A DNA stretch of 28,456 nt from a virus: positions 1 to 28,456 of IMG/VR virus record IMGVR_UViG_3300028388_002247; one strand, given 5' to 3'. The first letter of the stretch is position 1. Each line of letters begins with the position of its first letter. Both the position numbers and the translations under genes were made by a program. Positions 1 through 5,705 of the stretch are shown one piece after another. The notes under the pieces are model-generated. The model made no database searches and was not told where the DNA came from. It worked only from the letters and a program-made list of their open reading frames with translations.

Positions 1-16
1 GCTCTAGAGATTGCAA
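1..16 (-). CDS. start of a gene leaving the window (possibly TerS)
   Basis: After the HNH stop codon (27-29) the minus strand carries a strong Shine-Dalgarno sequence, GGGAGGGG (27-20), and five bases later a TTG (16-14). Only five codons fit before the window ends (M Q S L E). HNH genes of this type normally precede the small terminase gene, and the TerS at the other window end lacks its start, so this may be the TerS N-terminus. A direct join of the two ends is not in frame; a gap of 1 nt modulo 3 would be needed. This is inference. Confidence 0.3.
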
Positions 17-26
17 CCGCCCCTCC

Positions 27-320
27 CTATTGCCAGTGGTGATCTGGATCAATTGGCACGCCTTCTGCATCGCATCCAATGATAGCACCAGATTTTTCGG
101 CCCGCTGTTTATGGCTATCGTGGCAGTGTTTGCATAGTGATTGCCAATTGTCACTATTCCAGAATAAATCAGGGTCTTTCCTGTGAGGCTTGATGTGGTC
201 AACGACTGTTGCCGGTGTCCATTTGCCTAACTTTAAACACTCAACACACAACGGGTGCTGTGCCAAGTAAGCGGCGCGTGCTTTGCGCCATGCGCTGCCG
301 TAAGTTGCTTTACGCGCCAT
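27..320 (-). CDS. HNH endonuclease, terminase-associated type
   Basis: A 97-aa protein with a complete HNH zinc-finger nuclease core: C25-x2-C28, the DH pair D41-H42 followed by IKPH, N58 in the NWQSLC segment, C63-x2-C66 and H67. Length and layout match HNH proteins encoded beside terminase in HK97-like phages, where they assist TerL in cutting packaged DNA. It is the last complete gene of the leftward block, and TerS/TerL sit at the opposite window end. The ATG has no Shine-Dalgarno sequence: a T-run (complement of 321-327) directly precedes it, part of a terminator-like hairpin. The family assignment is secure; the packaging role is inferred from the family and layout. Confidence 0.9.
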   Translation of the reverse strand: MARKATYGSAWRKARAAYLAQHPLCVECLKLGKWTPATVVDHIKPHRKDPDLFWNSDNWQSLCKHCHDSHKQRAEKSGAIIGCDAEGVPIDPDHHWQ

Positions 321-348
321 AAAAAAATGCCCGACACTCAGGCCGGGC
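321..348 (-). terminator. intrinsic terminator-like hairpin before HNH
   Basis: On the minus strand GCCCG (348-344) pairs with CGGGC (333-329) around a 10-nt loop and is followed by a run of seven T that ends at the HNH ATG. The stem is short (5 bp, all G-C). It separates the replication genes from HNH and, if the window ends adjoin, from the late operon. Confidence 0.6.
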
Positions 349-376
349 TAATCCTCTGGGGTATGGAATACACACA

Positions 377-394
377 AGCTATAAACCAATAGCT
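377..394. promoter_or_regulatory. inverted repeat in gap before HNH
   Basis: The 103-nt gap between the VRR-NUC gene and HNH is AT-rich and contains a perfect inverted repeat, AGCTAT-AAACCA-ATAGCT. It could be an operator or part of a late promoter. I could not identify convincing -35/-10 boxes with normal spacing. Confidence 0.3.
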
Positions 395-423
395 GTAAAT
401 CTATCAGTGATATAAACACGCGT

Positions 424-714
424 CTATAGATAAAAGCTTTGCACAGAAGCGATCGCCTCTTCCGCGCTGCGCACAATAGCTGTTTGGCCTGACCATAAAG
501 CATGCCATGTTTCCTGTTGCTTGGTTAGCTTCTGCTGTGATGGTGCCTTATTGCCGTCTTTCACTTCCAACAGGATATTAACGCCAGCAACACCAACCAG
601 CAGATCAGGCACACCAGAACCAACCCCATGCAAAGGTTGAACACTGCATCCTATTTGACGCAATGCCTCTACAATTTCCGGCTGATTATCGTCTATACGT
701 GCGGCGCGTTTCAT
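424..714 (-). CDS. VRR-NUC domain nuclease
   Basis: A 96-aa single-domain protein of the PD-(D/E)xK superfamily. Visible motifs are the N-terminal DDNQPEIV segment, VPDLLVG (D37) and LLEVKDG (E50, K52), the expected catalytic triad of VRR-NUC (Holliday-junction-resolvase-like) phage nucleases. The start is placed at 714, not at the in-frame ATG at 732, because 714 forms an ATGA overlap with the stop of the preceding 67-aa gene. It lies between the replication genes and HNH, so a role in processing replication or recombination intermediates is likely. The actual substrate is unknown. Confidence 0.85.
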   Translation of the reverse strand: MKRAARIDDNQPEIVEALRQIGCSVQPLHGVGSGVPDLLVGVAGVNILLEVKDGNKAPSQQKLTKQQETWHALWSGQTAIVRSAEEAIASVQSFYL

Positions 715-914
715 ATCAACCCAACTGACCATTCTGCAACTTTGCGCTCTATGCCGGCCTCATATTCCATTATTGCCGCCCGCTCTTCCAAGCGTTCCGC
801 GCATCCTTTGCAAAAGTTGGGCCATATTTTCGAGTCAGCGATTGCAACGCACGTGCGACATTGCCGTGGCTGTTCAACCATTGAACCGCTGCGATTAACT
901 TTTTTTCTCGCCAT
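711..914 (-). CDS. small Cys-rich (zinc-ribbon-like) phage protein
   Basis: A 67-aa protein with two CxxC pairs (CRTC near residue 19 and CKGC near residue 35), which suggests a small zinc-binding fold. It starts 18 nt after the helicase-loader stop; AGAAGGA lies about 12 nt upstream of the ATG. Its stop overlaps the VRR-NUC ATG (ATGA), which argues for real translational coupling. It overlaps another plausible ORF (770-988) by 145 nt in a different frame. Function unknown. Confidence 0.6.
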   Translation of the reverse strand: MARKKVNRSGSMVEQPRQCRTCVAIADSKIWPNFCKGCAERLEERAAIMEYEAGIERKVAEWSVGLI

Positions 915-988
915 TGCTTGTATAAATCCTTCTTATGTTGCTCGATCTTCTGTTGTTCCAGTTTCGTCAGCCGGCAAAGGTTGTGCAT
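770..988 (-). CDS. small basic phage protein, overlapping ORF
   Basis: A 72-aa, strongly basic, mostly helical-looking protein (Lys/Gln-rich N-terminus, then an alternating helical pattern ending in KDARNAWKSGRQ). It begins inside the 3' end of the helicase-loader gene (56-nt overlap), with GGAAAAAGAGA just before the ATG. It resembles short uncharacterised proteins often found after the replication genes of lambdoid phages, but I cannot name a family. Most of it is also read in another frame by the 67-aa ORF; both may be translated or one may be spurious. Confidence 0.45.
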   Translation of the reverse strand: MHNLCRLTKLEQQKIEQHKKDLYKQWREKKLIAAVQWLNSHGNVARALQSLTRKYGPTFAKDARNAWKSGRQ

Positions 989-1562
989 TCTCTTTTTCCA
1001 GCTTTTGACTACATCGGTAACAAGTTACCCAAACATTCAAATTTGGCGCGTTACAGTTTGCGCATTTGATCGCTTTCGCGTCTTGTATGTGTCCGTGAAT
1101 TACCTGGCTTGTTGCTCGCGGCGTTTTTGGTGCCGGTTTGGTCTTTTCCAGTGCTTCCCGCATTTCCTGCAGATTTGCTTGCGCGACTTTCTTCTTTGCG
1201 CGTGGTTTTGGTAACTGCCGCTGAAACGGCTTGTAAGCCTCTGTGCGCTGTTCCCATCCTTGGCGGCATGATTCTATAAACTTTGGCAAAGACGGCGGGA
1301 AATCGCCGCTCAGAGCGTCTAGGCCCCGTTTAATCTCGTTATCAGTGAGTGTGTTTGTTTTGTCGGCCCATTCTGACGCTATCAGCTTCGCATTCCGTAA
1401 ATCCTGCAGCCTGGATTGCCAAGCCGGGCCGTAGTTCGCGCTCAGTTTGGCAAAAATCAATTGCACCCGCTCCATGTTCGGCACCGGCTTTCCAGAATTC
1501 TGGATTGTTGAGGTTTGCGATATTGTCGATTGCAGCGCTGCTTGCGGATTGATTTTTTCCAT
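933..1562 (-). CDS. replication protein P-like helicase loader
   Basis: A 209-aa protein. The segment MERVQLIFAKL...YG, then EWA...LTDNEIKRGLDAL and FPPSLPKFIESC, is the typical core of lambda P-like proteins that bring host DnaB helicase to the O-bound origin. The C-terminus adds two CxxC pairs (CANC, CYRC), probably a zinc finger. The start is placed at 1562 because AAGGGAAACACGA provides a good Shine-Dalgarno; the frame is open back to 1643 without ribosome-binding support. The O gene immediately upstream overlaps it by about 220 nt in another frame, an unusually long overlap. Confidence 0.8.
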   Translation of the reverse strand: MEKINPQAALQSTISQTSTIQNSGKPVPNMERVQLIFAKLSANYGPAWQSRLQDLRNAKLIASEWADKTNTLTDNEIKRGLDALSGDFPPSLPKFIESCRQGWEQRTEAYKPFQRQLPKPRAKKKVAQANLQEMREALEKTKPAPKTPRATSQVIHGHIQDAKAIKCANCNAPNLNVWVTCYRCSQKLEKENAQPLPADETGTTEDRAT

Positions 1563-2217
1563 TCGTGTTTCCCTTGAGGCGGTTTTGCAGCCAGTCGGCC
1601 TTAATGCCTTGCCAACCGGCGTCGATGGTTTCGTGAATTGCACGATCTGGCGAAATGCCGATCAGGTGGCTTGCCTTTATCGCCTGGCGCATTGCCCGGT
1701 TGAATGCGTTTTGCGTGAGTGGCGCTTTTTTGTTTTTCCGGTGCTGGATGAATTCGCGTGCGGCGTCTTCCGAAATTCCTGCTGGCAGGTCTTTGAGCGA
1801 AATTCCGTTTTTTTGTTGTTTGGCACTACTAATGTTTACTGTCTTTTCCCTTTTCTTTTCTTTGCCCCGTACTGTTTCGGTACGGGTTTTAGTTACCGAA
1901 TCGGTAACCGTTACTGTTTCGGTAACCGTTACTGTTTCAGTACGGGTTTCTGGTGTCTTTATTGTGTAAATCGCTGGCGAATTTCTGCCGCCGTTTCCAC
2001 TCTTTTCAAGCCATCCAAAATCAACAAGTCTTTTTGTGATTGTCGAGATTTTGCATAATGGCAACCCTGTCTGATAGGCCAATGTCTGCCGTTTTGGATG
2101 GCAGGTTTTTTTCTTCCCAGCTGCGCAACAAATTGCGATTAAAACCCGGTAGTCGTTTTTTGATAGGCGCGAATCGTTGGCCGCAGAAAGCGGAATCATG
2201 GCAAAGCGGTTCGTCAT
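1342..2217 (-). CDS. replication initiator O-like protein
   Basis: A 291-aa protein. The N-terminus (MTNRFAMIPLSAAND, then residues about 20-95) is a winged-helix DNA-binding domain typical of phage replication initiators. The middle is a Thr/Val/Glu-rich linker (TETVTVTETVTVTDSV) encoded by iteron-like DNA repeats. Next come a Lys-rich stretch and a DnaT-like domain (GISEDAAREF...KKAPLT...GWQGIKADWL). The start at 2217 has TAAGGT 8 nt upstream and lies 10 nt after the Cro-like gene. The last 70 or so codons overlap the P-like gene, and there the O frame loses recognisable conservation, so the O stop may have drifted downstream. Binding the iterons to start replication is inferred from the lambda model. 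Confidence 0.8.
   Translation of the reverse strand: MTNRFAMIPLSAANDSRLSKNDYRVLIAICCAAGKKKTCHPKRQTLAYQTGLPLCKISTITKRLVDFGWLEKSGNGGRNSPAIYTIKTPETRTETVTVTETVTVTDSVTKTRTETVRGKEKKREKTVNISSAKQQKNGISLKDLPAGISEDAAREFIQHRKNKKAPLTQNAFNRAMRQAIKASHLIGISPDRAIHETIDAGWQGIKADWLQNRLKGNTNGKNQSASSAAIDNIANLNNPEFWKAGAEHGAGAIDFCQTERELRPGLAIQAAGFTECEADSVRMGRQNKHTH
1790..1866. other. AT-rich strand-asymmetric tract, probable origin unwinding element
   Basis: Directly after the iterons (in the O coding direction) the O-coding strand is strongly purine- and A-rich (encoding GKEKKREKTVN), with long pyrimidine runs such as CTTTTCCCTTTTCTTTTC on the plus strand. In lambda the AT-rich unwinding region lies at the same place relative to the iterons. 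Inference by analogy. Confidence 0.5.
1869..1943. repeat. iterons of probable replication origin inside O
   Basis: Four similar, partly palindromic units: 1869-1883 GTACTGTTTCGGTAC, 1892-1908 GTTACCGAATCGGTAAC (near-perfect palindrome), 1910-1926 GTTACTGTTTCGGTAAC and 1928-1943 GTTACTGTTTCAGTAC. The last three have an exact 18-nt period, and 1903-1920 is identical to 1921-1938. Lambda ori has the same design: four iterons with dyad symmetry in the middle of gene O. The origin role is inferred. Confidence 0.75.
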
Positions 2218-2227
2218 TATTTTTACC

Positions 2228-2434
2228 TTAGTGGGAGGATTGCTGACGAAAATCTGCAAGCAAATCGACGGCCTTTATCCGGCCTTTTGTCATTTGCTCG
2301 ATAGTAACAGCGTGTTTTGCTGGCACTTTTCCGGTGCGCTTCCAATGGCACACGTTGGAATGATCAATTTCCAAAACTCGGCCCAGCGCATTAACGCCGC
2401 CGGCCCATTCGATTGCTTTTTGTAGTGTATTCAT
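2228..2434 (-). CDS. Cro/YdaS-like helix-turn-helix regulator
   Basis: A 68-aa protein with one helix-turn-helix: GGVNALGRVLEIDHSNVCHWKR, followed by VPAKHAVTIEQMTKGRI. This is the pattern of the YdaS/Cro family of small phage repressors, usually the first gene of the lytic replication operon. It is divergent from the 2599 gene and probably binds the two operator-like palindromes in between. No Shine-Dalgarno is visible before the ATG, so translation may be weak or leaderless. There is no CI partner in the window. Confidence 0.8.
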   Translation of the reverse strand: MNTLQKAIEWAGGVNALGRVLEIDHSNVCHWKRTGKVPAKHAVTIEQMTKGRIKAVDLLADFRQQSSH

Positions 2435-2447
2435 GTCACGAATGTTA

Positions 2448-2462
2448 GTGAGTAAAGCTCAC
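2448..2462. promoter_or_regulatory. operator candidate, left
   Basis: Palindrome GTGAG-TAAAG-CTCAC overlapping the probable -10 of the leftward cro promoter. It resembles the site at 2547-2561 in length, spacing and half-site, as expected for binding by one small helix-turn-helix dimer. Confidence 0.5.
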
Positions 2463-2546
2463 ATGCTCAAGGTACAAAATCAGCAATAAAAGCTATTGAA
2501 CCTGACAGCACGATAGAAAACGCATTGTTGTTTTACTCGCCTAGTG

Positions 2547-2561
2547 GTGTATTCTTCTCAC
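2547..2561. promoter_or_regulatory. operator candidate, right
   Basis: GTGTATTCTTCTCAC, whose complement reads GTGAG-AAGAA-TACAC: one half-site identical to the left operator and one degenerate. It covers the -10 of the rightward promoter. Confidence 0.45.
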
Positions 2562-2598
2562 TACCGAAGCAACACAAACCAACGAAAGGAAAGCAGCA

Positions 2599-2940
2599 AT
2601 GACTGACCAACTCACCAGCGACACCATTGCAGCCGATTTGTTTGCCGATCTGAGCGAGCAAGGCAAAGCCGAATCAATCTACGAAAGCGACGCCTTCAAT
2701 ATGGTGCTGGCGTCTGTTGTCAGTGCTTATACGGGAAGCGAAACCGACAAGGCAAACCTTGGCCGCGCAGTCCTGGCCTGCATTGACGATTTTTTGCGGC
2801 CTGAGATTGACAAGGAAATCGCATCCTTCCAACCGCGCGATTATGAACACGACGCGCAATCAGCATCAGACAAAATCGACCGCGACAACGCCAACGTCAT
2901 TCGTTGGTCAAATCGTGGTTGTTTCGATCCACAAGCTTAA
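2599..2940 (+). CDS. hypothetical early phage protein
   Basis: A 113-aa acidic protein, first gene of the rightward operon, preceded by a good Shine-Dalgarno (AAGGA). It looks mainly helical (TIAADLFADLSEQGKAE, then AVLACIDDFLRPEIDKEI) and has no recognised domain, membrane segment or metal motif. Its position next to the control region, where CI would sit in a lambdoid phage, invites comparison, but it contains no helix-turn-helix. Function unknown. Confidence 0.65.
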   Translation: MTDQLTSDTIAADLFADLSEQGKAESIYESDAFNMVLASVVSAYTGSETDKANLGRAVLACIDDFLRPEIDKEIASFQPRDYEHDAQSASDKIDRDNANVIRWSNRGCFDPQA

Positions 2941-3005
2941 TTTTTTAAACGGCACGCCTTGGCCGTCACTCATTGCAAGGCAATACACACTAAGAGGAAA
3001 GCATT

Positions 3006-3635
3006 ATGCCTATTCAACTCAAGCCCATCATGCCTAAAACCATTTCTTTTTGGATTTCTGGCACGTCACCTTTAATTCAGCATGCATGGAGCGAAAAAGG
3101 GCGCCGCCAATTGCGAATGACAGCAGCAGAGAGAAAAAAGCAGCCAAAGGTAGCAAGAAACCCAGACGAAGAAGCAACGAATGCAATGTATCGGTTGGCA
3201 AACGGCGAACCAGCTTTTCCAATGTTGGCATTTAAATGCGCGTTGATATCTGCCGCCCATAAAGATTTAGGTATCGAAAAAACAGTTGTCAGAAAATCGC
3301 TTTTTCTGCCCGCAAGTTGTTACGAATCAGGATTGCTTGCGCCATTGGTAGCAGATACGCCGGAAATACGTGAAGACATTGTGCGCGTTGGCGCTGGTTC
3401 AACGGATATTCGTTATCGTCCAGAGTTTGAGCATTGGAAAGTAGAGGTAAAAATCCAGATTGATTCTGATTTGCTCAATGAACAGGACGTTGTAAACCTG
3501 GTAAACCGTGCCGGTTTTAGTGTAGGCGTCGGAGAATGGAGGCCAGAAAAAGGTGGCGAATATGGACGTTTTGAATTTGACGTTAGCGAGCCTATTCGCG
3601 ATATCACAAACGAAAATCAGGATGAAGCAGCATGA
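3006..3635 (+). CDS. conserved phage early protein, unknown function
   Basis: A 209-aa protein with AGAGGAAAGCATT before the ATG. It has a pattern I recall from uncharacterised proteins in recombination operons of proteobacterial phages: SGTSPLIQHAW near the N-terminus, a PAFPMLAFKCALISAA segment, DIRYRPEFEHWKVEV in the middle and AGFSVGVGEWRPEKGG with a G-rich end. It is not a nuclease by any visible motif. It is coupled to the next gene by an ATGA overlap, and the operon leads to YqaJ exonuclease, so a DNA-metabolism or anti-host role is possible but unproven. Confidence 0.75.
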   Translation: MPIQLKPIMPKTISFWISGTSPLIQHAWSEKGRRQLRMTAAERKKQPKVARNPDEEATNAMYRLANGEPAFPMLAFKCALISAAHKDLGIEKTVVRKSLFLPASCYESGLLAPLVADTPEIREDIVRVGAGSTDIRYRPEFEHWKVEVKIQIDSDLLNEQDVVNLVNRAGFSVGVGEWRPEKGGEYGRFEFDVSEPIRDITNENQDEAA

Positions 3636-4147
3636 AGAAAGTGAAATGGAAACAAGGTGCGCGGTTTAAGTGCTCACCTGGCGCTGCGCATCGTTTTTTT
3701 GAAAACAACCGGCAAGAAAACGACGGCGCAATCAACTGGAAAGCAGCGGAAAAAGCCGCTCGATTGAAAGGCTGTCCGGTTCACAACGATTTAGAATGGG
3801 ACGATAAAACCTGCGGGCAAAAATACCGCATCGACCAATTGCAACGAATGGCAAGGCGCATAGAAGTTGTGCGCCCAGAAATTAAAGCAGCTTATCGGGC
3901 ATATGAAACGGTGAGCGTTGACGTGGTGCCAGACAAACTCGATAAATCGGGTTCTATTGAACAGCAACGCCAACAGCGCGTTTGGTCTTCAACCGAAGAA
4001 ATACTGGCAGATCCAGCCGGCCGTGCTGATCTGTTAAGCCGCGCGGTCAAAGATGCAATTGCATTTCGAAAACGTTATGCAATTTTGTCCGAATTGGCGC
4101 AATTAATCGAAGTTATCGACGAAGAAATTGCCAAGCTTGCCAAATAG
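3632..4147 (+). CDS. conserved phage protein, unknown function
   Basis: A 171-aa protein overlapping the previous gene by 4 nt (ATGA). The first 70 residues are basic and contain SPGAAHRFFE and a pair of Cys (GCPVH, KTCGQ). The rest is helical and charged (RIEVVRPEIKAAYRAYETV, then AIAFRKRYAILSELAQLIEVIDEE), perhaps forming a coiled coil. It is tied in expression to the 3006 gene. No known function. Confidence 0.7.
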   Translation: MKKVKWKQGARFKCSPGAAHRFFENNRQENDGAINWKAAEKAARLKGCPVHNDLEWDDKTCGQKYRIDQLQRMARRIEVVRPEIKAAYRAYETVSVDVVPDKLDKSGSIEQQRQQRVWSSTEEILADPAGRADLLSRAVKDAIAFRKRYAILSELAQLIEVIDEEIAKLAK

Positions 4148-4155
4148 GTGTCTCG

Positions 4156-4247
4156 GCTAGGCTGGGCGTGGCAGGCGAGGCACGGCAAGGCAAGGCCTAG
4201 GCAAGGCACGGCACAGCAAGGCCCGGCGAGGCAAGGCAGGCACGGCA
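4156..4247. repeat. pentanucleotide GGCAA/GGCAC-type repeat tract
   Basis: About 90 nt of imperfect 5-nt periodicity (units such as GGCAA, GGCAC, GGCGA, GGCCC) filling the gap between two early genes and ending at an A/T block (TTTTTAAAAAA). The ORF on the opposite strand (Pro/Cys/Leu-rich) is a by-product of the repeat. Confidence 0.8.
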
Positions 4248-4278
4248 TTTTTAAAAAATCAAATTTAAAGGTTAAGAA

Positions 4279-4566
4279 ATGAACAACCAATCAGAAGCGC
4301 GCAACCGATTAACCCATGCTGCAGACGAATTGCAGAAAGCGCGAGACAGCATTTTGCTGGCTCAGGCGGCATTAGATTGCGGGCGCGGATACCAAGCGCA
4401 TCGTGTAGCAGGAGACGCCTGCAAACAGCTTGAACAAGCGCTTGAAAGCATCAAATTTGCGTCACTTATTGGCGAGGTTATGGCGCAAGAGAAACAACGC
4501 GCTGGCGACTGTCCGCAATTCAAAGAGGCGGAAATTCCAGCATTTTTGAAGAGGCAGGCGGAATGA
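4279..4566 (+). CDS. hypothetical helical early protein
   Basis: A 95-aa protein, helical and rich in Ala/Gln/Glu (LTHAADELQKARDSILLAQ; ACKQLEQALESIKFASLIGE). AAAGGTTAAGAA provides a weak Shine-Dalgarno. Its stop overlaps the next start (ATGA), so it belongs to the same operon as the small membrane protein downstream. No domain recognised. Confidence 0.65.
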   Translation: MNNQSEARNRLTHAADELQKARDSILLAQAALDCGRGYQAHRVAGDACKQLEQALESIKFASLIGEVMAQEKQRAGDCPQFKEAEIPAFLKRQAE

Positions 4567-4718
4567 TTATGGAATGGCTTTTAACCCTTTGCATTATCCT
4601 GGCAGCGTTTTTTCCTGCCGCCTTGTTTGGATGGTTGATTGAAAAATATTTGAATCACCGCCGCGACCTTCGCGCTTTTCAATCTGGAATCGTAAGGAAA
4701 ACGAATTATGAAGACTAA
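4563..4718 (+). CDS. small membrane protein, 51 aa
   Basis: A short gene coupled to both neighbours: its ATG overlaps the 4279 gene's stop (ATGA), and its last codons overlap the 4708 start. The protein begins MIMEWLLTLCIILAAFFPAA, one strong transmembrane helix (about residues 4-26), followed by a basic tail (NHRRDLRAF, VRKTN). One-helix proteins of this size occur in phage early operons as inner-membrane modulators. A holin-like role cannot be excluded, but an early-operon place argues against lysis. Confidence 0.65.
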   Translation: MIMEWLLTLCIILAAFFPAALFGWLIEKYLNHRRDLRAFQSGIVRKTNYED

Positions 4719-4998
4719 AAGTATTTACGGCGATAAGCGCTTAGAGAAACAACAGCGAGGCTATTTCGCCAACTACCACAACAGCAAAACCGCCGGCGCA
4801 TTTGAATATGAAATGTGCGACCCACAAGGCGGACACATTTTGCACGGTGCATTTACTGGCACCGAACAGGAACTGCAAAAGATGCTGCTAAAAGCCATAA
4901 GAAGAAACAACGGCTTGTTTGGCGTTGGTGCTGGGTGGTCGTGGCGCAAGACAGCAGACGCCGCCGGAGAAAGGCGAGCAGGGAATTTTATCGTATGA
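4708..4998 (+). CDS. hypothetical early protein
   Basis: A 96-aa protein starting after AAGGAAAACGAATT (good Shine-Dalgarno). The N-terminal half looks beta-rich (GYFANYHNS, FEYEMCDPQGGHILHGAFTG); the C-terminal part is basic (LLKAIRRNNG, GERRAGNF). Its stop overlaps the exonuclease start by 4 nt (ATGA). No domain recognised. Confidence 0.65.
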   Translation: MKTKSIYGDKRLEKQQRGYFANYHNSKTAGAFEYEMCDPQGGHILHGAFTGTEQELQKMLLKAIRRNNGLFGVGAGWSWRKTADAAGERRAGNFIV

Positions 4999-5705
4999 GA
5001 ATACTTACACACTTTGAACAACGTTCGCCTGAATGGTTTGAAATCCGGCGCGGAAAATTGTCAATGTCACGCGCAAAAGATTTGCTGACAGGTGGCAAAG
5101 GAAAAACGCGAGCCAGTTATTTGCTGGAAGTTGCGGCGGAAATCTTGGCGCCAGGTTTTGAAAAAGACCATTTCAGCAATGTTCACATGCAACGCGGCAT
5201 CGAGCTGGAAACCTTCGCGGTTGACGCTTATGAAATGGTAACGCTTGAGAAAGTAAAACATTGCGGTTTTGTCCTGGCGGACAACGACAACATCGGGTGC
5301 AGCCCGGACGGTTTGACCGAAAAAGGCGGTCTGGAAATCAAAAGCCCAATGCCTAAAAACCACTTGCGCTATTTGGATCGCGACATTGTTGCGGCAGAAC
5401 ATGGGGCGCAGATACAGGGCAACATGTGGGTTTGCGAGCGGGACACTTGGGATTTTGTAAGTTTTTGCCCTTGGGTAAAACATGCCCCGATGATTATTCA
5501 TAAGTTCAAGCGAGACGAAGACACCGTTAAACGGCTTTCTGATTCGGCCTTGCGCGGTGTTGATGAAGTTGCGTCGCTGGTGGAAGAAGCGCGCAAATTT
5601 GCGCCGCCGAACAACCTTCAGAAAAACCTTCAGAACATTGCATCAGAAGCGATTACCGCTTGGCAATTGCTCAATGCCGAATATAAAGGCGAGGTGCAAT
5701 TGTGA
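4995..5705 (+). CDS. YqaJ/lambda-exonuclease family nuclease
   Basis: A 236-aa PD-(D/E)xK exonuclease. The N-terminal QRSPEWFEIRRGKLSMS is the standard opening of the YqaJ/lambda Exo family. Catalytic elements are E70 (QRGIELE), D105 in GCSPDGL, E114-x-K116 in GLEIKSP and the glutamine region near 139-141 (GAQIQGNMW). The start is at 4995 because the ATG overlaps the previous stop (ATGA) and begins where the family does; an upstream in-frame start at 4815 would add an unrelated Arg-rich extension. It probably resects double-strand ends 5' to 3' to feed phage recombination, with the next gene as partner. Confidence 0.9.
   Translation: MRILTHFEQRSPEWFEIRRGKLSMSRAKDLLTGGKGKTRASYLLEVAAEILAPGFEKDHFSNVHMQRGIELETFAVDAYEMVTLEKVKHCGFVLADNDNIGCSPDGLTEKGGLEIKSPMPKNHLRYLDRDIVAAEHGAQIQGNMWVCERDTWDFVSFCPWVKHAPMIIHKFKRDEDTVKRLSDSALRGVDEVASLVEEARKFAPPNNLQKNLQNIASEAITAWQLLNAEYKGEVQL

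Larger units (their letters stand above)
2435..2598. promoter_or_regulatory. divergent control region
   Basis: 164 nt between the leftward Cro-like gene and the rightward early operon. A plausible rightward promoter is TTGTTG (2525-2530), 17-nt spacer, TGTATT (2548-2553). A weaker leftward candidate is TTGTAC with -10 TTTACT (complement of 2456-2451). Each -10 is covered by one of two similar 15-nt palindromes. AAGGA lies 8 nt before the 2599 ATG. Confidence 0.6.

Noticed and set aside
628-1008. Long plus-strand ORFs opposite the replication genes (also 918-1214, 1447-2058, 1655-1969)
   Set aside because: They lie antisense to recognisable O, P and nuclease genes, have Cys/Phe-rich unnatural composition and no ribosome-binding sites.
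1869-1943. CRISPR-like or transposon repeat interpretation of the O-gene repeats
   Set aside because: Units are 15-18 nt with dyad symmetry, no spacers, and lie in a coding frame; iterons fit better.
3006-3635. Possible CRISPR RAMP (Cas5/Cas7-like) similarity from its G-rich C-terminal strand
   Set aside because: No other cas genes or repeats exist and the pattern matches a phage recombination-operon family; the glycine motif alone is weak evidence.
4075-4290. Minus-strand 71-aa Cys/Pro/Leu-rich ORF
   Set aside because: Its peculiar composition comes from translating the GGCAA-type repeat tract.
4815-4994. 60-residue N-terminal extension of the exonuclease
   Set aside because: It overlaps the coupled 96-aa gene, is Arg-rich, and the family starts at MRILTHFEQRSPEWF with an ATGA overlap.
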